DNA of 6,040 nucleotides from Ruminococcus sp. UBA7013 (GTDB taxonomy: Bacteria; Bacillota; Clostridia; Oscillospirales; Ruminococcaceae), in contig DJXD01000029.1 in the NCBI GenBank assembly GCA_002449585.1, positions 1 to 6,040 on the forward strand. The letters are read 5' to 3'. Shown here in pieces: positions 1 through 4,893 of this stretch. Each line of letters starts with the position of its first letter. The first letter of the stretch is position 1. The position numbers and the translations under genes are program-made. Below the pieces are notes generated by a model that searched no databases, was not told where the DNA came from, and worked only from the letters and a program-made list of their open reading frames with translations.

Positions 1-489
1 TATCATGAAGATGTTCTGCAAAACAATATTTTGAAAGCTATCAACGGCATGATTGGCAATACGGAAAATGTAGAAAGTGCTGTGGTATCCAGTGCCGAAA
101 AAATGCAGGCGGAAAATGAACTGATTGATACTGAAATTTCTGGAATTGTCGCAAAGCTGACCGAAATTGAAGAAACAAGAGACAGTATTCTGGAATGTGT
201 CAGCAGCAGTATGTTTGAACAGATGAGCAGTGAACTGAAAAAGCTCAATGCCGAAGAAAACGGACTGGTAGAGAAAATGGATGCTCTGAAAGCGAAAAAA
301 GAAAACAATCGCAGGAGCATTCTGAAAGCAGGTTCTGCTACAGAGCTGTTCCGTGACATCTCTCCGCTGCTTGAATTTGATGAAAATACTGTAGACAAGC
401 TGATTCAAAAGATTGAAGCCATGAACAAGGATGAAATTGCAGTGATATTCTGCGGAGGATTCCGCATTGTGCAGACGATTGAAAAGTAA
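1..489 (+). CDS. Large serine recombinase, C-terminal part (5' end outside window)
   Basis: The reading frame is open from the first base, so the gene starts upstream and only the last 162 residues are visible. The visible part begins with YHEDVLQNNILKAIN, which resembles the helix that follows the zinc-ribbon region in large serine recombinases. A long charged coiled coil follows, roughly visible residues 35-105, rich in E, K and L with heptad-like spacing. The end matches the usual family tail: LLEFDENTVDKLIQKIE, then a short beta stretch (EIAVIFCGGFRIVQTIEK). Family members cut and rejoin attP and attB through an N-terminal serine and act in excision and integration of phages and conjugative elements; the coiled coil controls direction. 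The catalytic domain is not visible, so activity cannot be judged. The TTG at base 31 is probably internal rather than a start. Family assignment is fairly secure; the element it serves is unknown. Confidence 0.8.
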   Translation, partial: YHEDVLQNNILKAINGMIGNTENVESAVVSSAEKMQAENELIDTEISGIVAKLTEIEETRDSILECVSSSMFEQMSSELKKLNAEENGLVEKMDALKAKKENNRRSILKAGSATELFRDISPLLEFDENTVDKLIQKIEAMNKDEIAVIFCGGFRIVQTIEK

Positions 490-502
490 GCCGTTCATTC
501 CG

Positions 503-528
503 AGCCGTGTTGCCTCACAGCGGCTTTT
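503..528 (+). terminator. Possible weak terminator after the recombinase gene
   Basis: AGCCGTG (503-509) can pair with CAC plus CGGCT (516-525) across a two-base bulge, and TTTT follows. The stem is short and the T run is only four bases. The same CGGCTT arm (521-526) can instead pair with AAGCCG (530-535) inside the first repeat copy, so the two hairpins exclude each other. It sits 14 bases after the recombinase stop, where a terminator is expected. Confidence 0.35.
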
Positions 529-606
529 CAAGCCGATACCGTTAAACTACCAAAGGGACGCTCTGCAAGCCCACACAGGCGAGATGTGGGGCTTTGTGGA
601 GCGTTT
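516..606 (+). repeat. 91-base hairpin repeat, copy 1
   Basis: First of three copies running from CACAG to GCGTTT. It has a small 5' hairpin (CGGCTT 521-526 with AAGCCG 530-535), a conserved single-stranded middle (CGTTAAACTACCAAAG), and a long 3' hairpin. In the long hairpin ACGCTC (558-563) pairs with GAGCGT (599-604), and CAAGCCCACA (566-575) pairs with TGTGGGGCTTTG (585-596) with two bulged bases. Copies 2 and 3 carry GGGCGT instead of GAGCGT, which still pairs on the + strand RNA through a U-G wobble. No known RNA family was recognised. Confidence 0.8.
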
Positions 607-675
607 GTCGGATTCTGACAATCTCCGCCATATATGGTGATAAAACCAACGCTCATAAACTGAGCTGTAACGCTC

Positions 676-767
676 CACAGCGGCTTTTCATGCTTCATGC
701 CGTTAAACTACCAAAGGGACGCTCTGCAAGCCCACACAGGCGAACTGTGAGGCTTTGTGGGGCGTTT
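676..767 (+). repeat. 91-base hairpin repeat, copy 2
   Basis: Second copy, starting 160 bases after the first and in the same orientation. The block from CGTTAAAC to the end is nearly identical to copy 1. Differences lie mostly in the 5' hairpin (one extra base; CGGC pairs with GCCG around a longer loop) and in the loop of the long hairpin. The outer stem ACGCTC (719-724) pairs with GGGCGT (760-765). One change in the inner stem (GTGAGG in place of GTGGGG) weakens a pair. Confidence 0.8.
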
Positions 768-826
768 AGTTGGTGCGATAGTAAAGCAATCAGACTGTTG
801 ATTGTTACATCAACCTGAAAATATAG

Positions 827-1106
827 TTTTGTCCTTTTGTCCTGCAATTGTCACAGCCGTTTTGTGTAAAGTTGTACATCAAAAACAACGAAATATCAAC
901 AAATTTTAGTTTTGTCCTTTTTGTCCCTATATATAAAGAAATAAAAAGAAAACAATTTATTTATTTATTATAATATATGTATATACAAGTATGAATTCAA
1001 ATTTAAGGACAAAAGGGACAAAAAGGACAAAAGTCAAAAAAATGCCAAAATAGGAGATTTTTACAGCACAGAATAAAAATCCATTGATGGAAATACAGGG
1101 ACAAAA
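827..1106. repeat. Iteron-like array of GGACAAAA octamers around an AT-rich core
   Basis: Eight exact copies of GGACAAAA occur in 280 bases. Four are in reverse orientation (TTTTGTCC at 827, 835, 910 and 919) and four in forward orientation (1007, 1016, 1025 and 1099). Neighbouring copies are 8 or 9 bases apart within a cluster. The inner clusters form a perfect 18-base inverted repeat, 910-927 against 1015-1032. Between them (928-1006) lies a run almost entirely of A and T. Clustered octamers around an AT-rich stretch resemble iterons beside a DNA-unwinding element, or an operator array; no initiator or repressor gene is present in the window. Confidence 0.65.
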
Positions 1107-1127
1107 TGTTATCGAGTTGAAAAGGTG

Positions 1128-1143
1128 TTGCAAACGTTACCAT
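1128..1143 (+). promoter_or_regulatory. cre-like / LacI-family operator-like site
   Basis: TTGCAAACGTTACCAT matches the Firmicutes catabolite-response consensus WTGNNARCGNWWWCAW at all but one position (C where W is expected). CcpA binding sites have this form. No promoter or gene start lies close by; the nearest gene start is 435 bases downstream, so the match may be chance. Confidence 0.3.
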
Positions 1144-1164
1144 ATATATTTCAAGATTCTTTAC

Positions 1165-1185
1165 TGCGTACGAAATTCGTACGCA
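1165..1185 (-). repeat. Hairpin with GAATTTC core, copy A
   Basis: A 21-base perfect palindrome around one central base: arms TGCGTACGAA and TTCGTACGCA read on the minus strand. The minus strand continues AGTAAAGA. It shares its core GAATTTC, its 21-base size and its AGTAAA flank with the hairpin at 1318-1338, while the stem bases differ. Confidence 0.65.
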
Positions 1186-1251
1186 CCAGTTCAAACATAA
1201 AACTTTTGCCAAAAATGACGAAAAGTAGGGAGTCGCAAACCACGGCACCCT

Positions 1252-1276
1252 TTACCGTCGCATTTCACGACGGTAA
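1252..1276 (-). repeat. Hairpin with 9-bp stem, between copies A and B
   Basis: TTACCGTCG (1252-1260) pairs perfectly with CGACGGTAA (1268-1276) around a seven-base loop. On the minus strand the 3' side reads GACGGTAAAGGG, like the CAGTAAARA flank of the neighbouring hairpins. The loop (TGAAATG on the minus strand) differs from theirs, so its kinship is weaker. Confidence 0.55.
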
Positions 1277-1317
1277 CTAACCAAAGCAAAATTGATTTCG
1301 CTAATCTCTCTTTTTAC

Positions 1318-1338
1318 TGTCGACGAAATTCATCGACA
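1318..1338 (-). repeat. Hairpin with GAATTTC core, copy B
   Basis: A 21-base imperfect palindrome. Read on the minus strand its arms are TGTCGATGAA and TTCGTCGACA, followed by AGTAAAAA. The single imperfect pair is T-G on the minus strand, which still pairs in RNA, and A-C on the plus strand, which does not. Compared with copy A the stem differs at four paired positions, and pairing is kept at each. Confidence 0.6.
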
Positions 1339-1348
1339 CTTATGCTAC

Positions 1349-1368
1349 GGCTCTCAAAAATGAGAACC
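1349..1368 (-). repeat. Small hairpin GGTTCTCA/TGAGAGCC
   Basis: On the minus strand GGTTCTCA and TGAGAGCC form an 8-bp stem with one T-G wobble and a four-base T loop. On the plus strand that pair is C-A and unpaired. It lies 10 bases from hairpin copy B and may belong to the same structured stretch. No T run follows it, so it is not an obvious terminator. Confidence 0.4.
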
Positions 1369-1400
1369 ATGTACTTTCGCTCACTTTTGCTCAGAAGCTC

Positions 1401-1491
1401 CACAAAGGCTTTTCAGGCTGATGCCGTTAAACTACCAAAGAAACGCTCTGCAAGCCCACACAGGCGAAATGTGGGGCTTTGTGGGGCGTTT
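1401..1491 (+). repeat. 91-base hairpin repeat, copy 3
   Basis: Third copy, same orientation, 725 bases after copy 2 and ending 30 bases before the -35 box of the nuclease gene. The middle reads ACCAAAGAAACGC where copies 1 and 2 have ACCAAAGGGACGC. The long hairpin (1443-1489) is kept, with outer stem ACGCTC/GGGCGT and inner stem CAAGCCCAC/GTGGGGCTTTG. The 5' hairpin is weaker here (AGGCT against GCC). Whether this copy affects expression of the nuclease gene is unknown. Confidence 0.8.
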
Positions 1492-1521
1492 GCTTGGCAT
1501 TGAAAAATCTTGAAAAAAGAC

Positions 1522-1550
1522 TTGCAATTTTGGCTTAGTTATGGTATAAT
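1522..1550 (+). promoter_or_regulatory. Sigma-A promoter of the nuclease gene
   Basis: A -35 box TTGCAA (1522-1527) is followed by a 17-base spacer and a perfect -10 box TATAAT (1545-1550). TGG directly before the -10 gives an extended -10 element. Transcription should begin near 1557, leaving a leader of about 20 bases. This is the best promoter in the window and suggests steady transcription. Confidence 0.85.
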
Positions 1551-1561
1551 AAAAGAAAAAC

Positions 1562-1568
1562 AGAGGAG
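1562..1568 (+). promoter_or_regulatory. Ribosome binding site that sets the nuclease start
   Basis: AGAGGAG lies directly against the ATG at 1569, leaving no spacer, but nine bases before the in-frame ATG at 1578. The spacing therefore favours 1578 as the true start. Confidence 0.7.
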
Positions 1569-1577
1569 ATGATTCCA

Positions 1578-2579
1578 ATGGCTACTGTCCCCACAGAACT
1601 TGCTAACAGTCTTGATGCGGCTGGAACACGTGCAAAACTTGATACAGCAGCGAAGAAACTGGTAAAACATCGTGTGATTCTTGCAGAAATTTTAAAGGAA
1701 TGCACCGATGAATTCAAGAATTTTGATTTGAAATATATTCAGGACAACTGTTTTGTCGGTGAGGTTAAAATGGATATTGTATCAGTAGATCAGGATATTC
1801 CTGATGCTGATGAAACTGATACTTCTGATGCTGATACCAGCGTTGTCGGTTCTGACACAGAAGATGCTTCTATCAAGGAAGGTACTATCCGTTATGACCT
1901 GATATTTGATGCTGTTGTTCCTGATACCCAGAAACAAATCCGTATGGTCATCAATGTGGAAATACAGGTAAGTACAGACTTGCCATACTCTATTGTAACA
2001 AGAGCAATTTACTATGCTGCCAGACTGGTTTCCAGACAGAAAGGAACAGTCTTCACAAATTCTGATTATCAGAAAATTCAGAAGGTTTATTCCATCTGGA
2101 TTTGTCCCGACCCGAAGAAGATGAACGCCAATTCTATCGCAGAATATGGCATCACACAGCAGAAGGTCATCGGCAGAGTAAAAGAAAAAGTGGAAAATTA
2201 TGACAAAATCAAGATTATTATCCTTTCTGTGAATGATGAGGGTATGGAAAACAGAAACACGATTATCCGTCTGCTGAGTACTCTGCTTTCCACCACAGAG
2301 AGTGTAGAAAACCGCAAGAAAATTTTACAGAATGACTTTAATATCTCGATGACAAAAGAAATCGAGGAGGAGGTGGCTGAAATGTGTAACCTCGGTATGG
2401 CTGTTGAGTTAAAAGGTGTAGAAAAAGGTGTGGCACAAGGAATAAAGCAAGGTGTAGAAATTAAATTAATTGAAGATATCAAAAATCTCATGGATACATT
2501 AAAATTGACTGCGGAACAAGCTATGGATGCTTTAAAAGTTCCTAAAGAAGACCAAGAGTATTATGCCAAAAAACTCTAA
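1578..2579 (+). CDS. Rpn-type PD-(D/E)XK nuclease family 'transposase'
   Basis: A complete 333-residue protein of the PD-(D/E)XK (PDDEXK_2/Rpn-like) group common in Clostridia. Rpn proteins that have been studied are DNA endonucleases that promote recombination; despite the 'transposase' label they are not known to carry terminal repeats. Visible parts: a helical N-terminus (1-70); an acidic, probably disordered insert (about 72-98, rich in D, S and T); the nuclease core, with RYDL giving the likely metal-binding Asp107 and INVEIQ giving Glu128-x-Gln130, where Gln replaces the usual Lys as in many relatives; a mixed segment (about 135-260); and a C-terminal tail with Gly-spaced helix (GVEKGVAQGIKQGVE, about 280-294) and a final helical bundle, a typical ending for this group. 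It stands alone with its own promoter and terminator and shows no frameshift. An upstream in-frame ATG at 1569 sits too close to the ribosome binding site. Target and biological role are unknown. Confidence 0.8.
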   Translation: MATVPTELANSLDAAGTRAKLDTAAKKLVKHRVILAEILKECTDEFKNFDLKYIQDNCFVGEVKMDIVSVDQDIPDADETDTSDADTSVVGSDTEDASIKEGTIRYDLIFDAVVPDTQKQIRMVINVEIQVSTDLPYSIVTRAIYYAARLVSRQKGTVFTNSDYQKIQKVYSIWICPDPKKMNANSIAEYGITQQKVIGRVKEKVENYDKIKIIILSVNDEGMENRNTIIRLLSTLLSTTESVENRKKILQNDFNISMTKEIEEEVAEMCNLGMAVELKGVEKGVAQGIKQGVEIKLIEDIKNLMDTLKLTAEQAMDALKVPKEDQEYYAKKL

Positions 2580-2601
2580 AATGCAAATTCGCTCTCCTTT
2601 T

Positions 2602-2650
2602 CAGGATGTGCATACTGAGTAATCAGTAGGTGCATCCTGTTTTTATTTTA
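2602..2650 (+). terminator. Rho-independent terminator of the nuclease gene
   Basis: CAGGATG (2602-2608) pairs with CATCCTG (2633-2639), and TACTGA pairs with TCAGTA nearer the loop, separated by a small internal mismatch. The tail is TTTTTATTTT. It begins 22 bases after the nuclease stop and should keep nuclease transcription from reaching the next gene. Confidence 0.8.
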
Positions 2651-2658
2651 TAATTTCA

Positions 2659-2886
2659 GTGAGCCGTTTGACCAGCTCCGCAGAAAAGTTTCCCATTCAG
2701 GCAAGCAAGGAAAAAAGGACACTCTCATTCTTTTTCATAGACCTCATTGCTGAAATCATAGTTTGTTTTGCACTGAAAATTATCAGCATTTTATGCTTGA
2801 TTTACGGCTATTTTTCGGAAGAATTGGGAATATCATCTTATTTGCTTGTGACACATTCGCATGGTTCACAAGTACAGACGAAGTAA
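2659..2886 (+). pseudogene. Hydrophobic open frame overlapping the matrix-protein 5' end (possible displaced signal sequence)
   Basis: A 75-codon frame from GTG with no ribosome binding site. It carries a basic stretch (ASKEKR, about residues 15-20) followed by some 30 mostly hydrophobic residues (TLSFFFIDLIAEIIVCFALK and on). This is the order expected of a signal peptide or membrane anchor, and such a segment is what the overlapping matrix-protein gene lacks. The two frames differ by a -1 shift. It could be remains of the original signal region after an indel, or chance hydrophobicity in T-rich DNA. The distance from KR to the FAWFT motif (about 50 residues) is long for a SipW-type signal peptide, which argues against the simplest repair. 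Confidence 0.25.
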
Positions 2887-4679
2887 CCAACCGTCTGAGC
2901 GCAAGTGCGGAATATGGCGTAGCAATCGCCGAATCATTCCAGCCGCCGGAAAACTGGGTTCCCGGTCAGGAAATCAATAAGGATGCTGGTGCTGTTAATA
3001 CTGGTAACGTTGATGCATTTGTCAGAATGTATCTTGATGGTTCTATGAGATTATTACAGCAGTCAAAGAGTAGTGCTAATAGCAATGCTAAAGCATATGG
3101 AAATGGTGCGGTTGATGTATCTAAGTTAACTGCTGTTAAAGATGTAAATATGCTGAATGCTAACCTTACTTATCAAGATGCACAGGGTAATTATTTCAGA
3201 ACCCTTGACAAGACACAAACAAAGAACCCTATGTCTTCATTCAGCACAAATAATGATGGTTATTCTGGTAATGAAAGCTTAGATAATACTGCAACAGGTG
3301 CATATTCCGAAGTTCAGGCAATGCAAAGCGGTATCCTTGCTTATGCTCCTGCCAACGCAAGCTATTCTTATGTTCTTGATGAAGAAACAGAACTTGAAAT
3401 TGCTGTAAATCGTCCAACAACAGAAGGTGAAACTACAACCAATCATGTAGCATATGAAAGGGTTCAAGTTCCTGCTGGTACGCTTGTAATGGTCGGTGCT
3501 ACACTTACAGATAGTGATGCAACTAAGGCGGCTACAGTTTCAAGTGCTGGCATTCTTACTCCAAGTACTGGAAAAGTTACTGTTACATCTACTTCCGGTG
3601 CTACTCATTCTTATACAAGCACAGTTTATGTTAAATCACAGGCACTTGGAACAGATGTTGCTTTTGTTCCGCAGAATGTAGAATATGAAAGTTTTACTCC
3701 CATGTCTGATGGTTTGTATTTGTTCCTCAGAAACGAAAAGAATGCTGACCAAGAAGACCCAGAGTTTAGCGGATACTATGCGAGTGGAGTTTCAATAACT
3801 ACTGGTGAGGGTGCAAGTGCAACCACAACAATTGACCCAGGCAAGGGCACATTCTTTGCTTTGAATACGGGTGTTGCCGCTGGTGATGGAGAGGATAAGG
3901 CTGGTACATACCGTTCTGACTATACTGTCAAGGGTGCGACTGGCGACGGAAGTTATGCTAAACCTGTAAAGGTAACATATGACGGAACAAATACAGAAAG
4001 TGCTACCTTAGCAAGAAATATTATCGGTGTTCTGCCGTCTGAATATCTTGAACTTTTCAATGCACAGTATTCTACTGTTGATAGTCCTGCTTTGAAGTGG
4101 TATTTTGACGCTACAAATAAAAAGATTTATGCTGTTTATGATAAGGAAACTTCTGGAGACTCTGTTCAGGAGTTTGATAAGGATAATGATATTGTAGTTG
4201 AAATCCTCCTCAATTCTGATACAGATAAACTTGTTGCGGCTGGAACTGCACCTACAGACGCTGAGAGCTGGGCTTATGTTGCTCAAGATGATACTTCTAC
4301 AGCAAGTGAACAGTATAAATTGAAGAGTACTGATGAAACACCTTTGAAAAGTAACGCAAGCAATCTGAAATTCTACTACAACAACGATGTAGAAGCAGGT
4401 GACAGCACAGTTAAGCTTGTTGATAAGGTTAAATTGTATGAGGGTGTTACCAACAAGGCATATCTTGCATTTGATTTTGATCTGAATGTACATCTTGATT
4501 CTGTTCAGGTTACATTTGATGAAAACGGCAAGGAACTTGATACAGCAATCGCAGCAAGTTCTGGTTCTGCGTACTGGAAAGCAACCAAAGCTACAGGTGG
4601 TGCAACTGGTGCAAGAGATACCGGTAATGGTGCTACAAACGAAATTGCATCTATTACTTGGACTGCAACAGAAAACTAA
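2793..4679 (+). CDS. BsaA/TasA-type SipW-dependent biofilm matrix protein, 5' end doubtful
   Basis: A 628-residue protein from ATG 2793 (638 from TTG 2763). TFAWFTSTDE (21-30) is the signature at the end of SipW-type signal peptides. Then come ESFQPPENW (47-55) and PGQEINKDAGAVNTGNVDAF (57-76), the W-x-PG...NTGN block shared by BsaA, TasA and camelysin-like proteins. Those proteins are secreted through the dedicated signal peptidase SipW and form extracellular fibres. The body is rich in T, S, D, A and G, has no cysteine after residue 19, and repeats beta-type patterns; the strand segment at about 557-578 (YLAFDFDLNVHLDSVQV) is typical of the BsaA C-terminus. There is no LPXTG anchor and no C-terminal membrane helix. 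The frame is intact for over 1.8 kb. The start is weak: no ribosome binding site before 2763 or 2793, no good promoter after the upstream terminator, and a short, poorly basic signal segment. It may be a 5'-damaged gene or a silent cassette. No sipW gene is in the window. Confidence 0.7.
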   Translation: MLDLRLFFGRIGNIILFACDTFAWFTSTDEVTNRLSASAEYGVAIAESFQPPENWVPGQEINKDAGAVNTGNVDAFVRMYLDGSMRLLQQSKSSANSNAKAYGNGAVDVSKLTAVKDVNMLNANLTYQDAQGNYFRTLDKTQTKNPMSSFSTNNDGYSGNESLDNTATGAYSEVQAMQSGILAYAPANASYSYVLDEETELEIAVNRPTTEGETTTNHVAYERVQVPAGTLVMVGATLTDSDATKAATVSSAGILTPSTGKVTVTSTSGATHSYTSTVYVKSQALGTDVAFVPQNVEYESFTPMSDGLYLFLRNEKNADQEDPEFSGYYASGVSITTGEGASATTTIDPGKGTFFALNTGVAAGDGEDKAGTYRSDYTVKGATGDGSYAKPVKVTYDGTNTESATLARNIIGVLPSEYLELFNAQYSTVDSPALKWYFDATNKKIYAVYDKETSGDSVQEFDKDNDIVVEILLNSDTDKLVAAGTAPTDAESWAYVAQDDTSTASEQYKLKSTDETPLKSNASNLKFYYNNDVEAGDSTVKLVDKVKLYEGVTNKAYLAFDFDLNVHLDSVQVTFDENGKELDTAIAASSGSAYWKATKATGGATGARDTGNGATNEIASITWTATEN

Positions 4680-4807
4680 TTTACATCAGACGAAACAGCC
4701 ACAAAATAAATTAATTTTGATTGGTTCGCATCCGGCGCAGGTTCACCACCCTGCAAAGGGCTATGCGTACTGATATATTGGACACTCCTTTGTCCATTTC
4801 ACCAAAA

Positions 4808-4843
4808 AACAGCGTACCTCACCGGGTGCGCTGTTCTTTTCTC
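4808..4843. terminator. Bidirectional hairpin terminator
   Basis: AACAGCGTACC (4808-4818) pairs with GGTGCGCTGTT (4825-4835), 11 pairs including one G-T, around a six-base loop. The plus-strand tail is CTTTTCT, serving the matrix-protein gene that ends 128 bases upstream. The minus-strand tail is a stronger T run (GTTTTTTGG), so it can also back up termination of the aldolase gene coming the other way. Confidence 0.75.
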
Positions 4844-4855
4844 AAATATCAAAAA

Positions 4856-4881
4856 AGATCCGTGCCCGGAAGCACGGATTT
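4856..4881 (-). terminator. Terminator of the aldolase gene
   Basis: ATCCGTGC (4858-4865) pairs with GCACGGAT (4872-4879) around a six-base loop, and two further outer pairs are possible. On the minus strand the tail is CTTTTTTGA. It lies 12 bases after the aldolase stop. The plus-strand tail (TTCTATTTCTC) is weaker. Confidence 0.8.
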
Positions 4882-4893
4882 CTATTTCTCAGA

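Larger units (their letters stand above)
490..1500. other. Gene-free, structure-rich intergenic region
   Basis: About 1.0 kb lies between the recombinase stop and the promoter of the nuclease gene with no convincing gene. Short open frames at 594-818 (+) and 1003-1248 (-) lack ribosome binding sites and run across the repeats and octamer arrays, so I do not call them. The region holds three copies of a 91-92 base hairpin repeat, an octamer array around an AT-rich core (827-1106), and four hairpins between 1165 and 1368. A dyad CAATCA/TGATTG lies at 787-804 and the palindrome CCATATATGG lies between the first two repeat copies. The position right after a site-specific recombinase gene suggests the end of an integrated element, but this is inference. 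Confidence 0.6.

Noticed and set aside
594..818. 74-codon plus-strand open frame
   Set aside because: No ribosome binding site, and it runs through repeat copy 2; its length is explained by the repeat's base composition.
1003..1248. 81-codon minus-strand open frame
   Set aside because: No ribosome binding site. Its CPFCPFCP end is only the octamer array read as codons, and it crosses two hairpins.
516..1491. The three repeats as a CRISPR array
   Set aside because: Only three copies, far too long and with spacings of 160 and 725 bases; no cas gene nearby.
2649..2654. Perfect TATAAT as a promoter for the matrix-protein gene
   Set aside because: It lies in the T-rich tail of the upstream terminator and has no acceptable -35 box at 16-18 bases upstream.
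2768..2797. TTGCAC-18-TATGCT as a promoter for the matrix-protein gene
   Set aside because: The -10 is weak, and transcription would begin downstream of both candidate start codons.
4008..4493. 161-codon minus-strand open frame inside the matrix-protein gene
   Set aside because: It lies wholly antisense to a well-supported coding frame, has no ribosome binding site, and its I/F/C-rich make-up is what the antisense of a T/D/N-rich gene gives.
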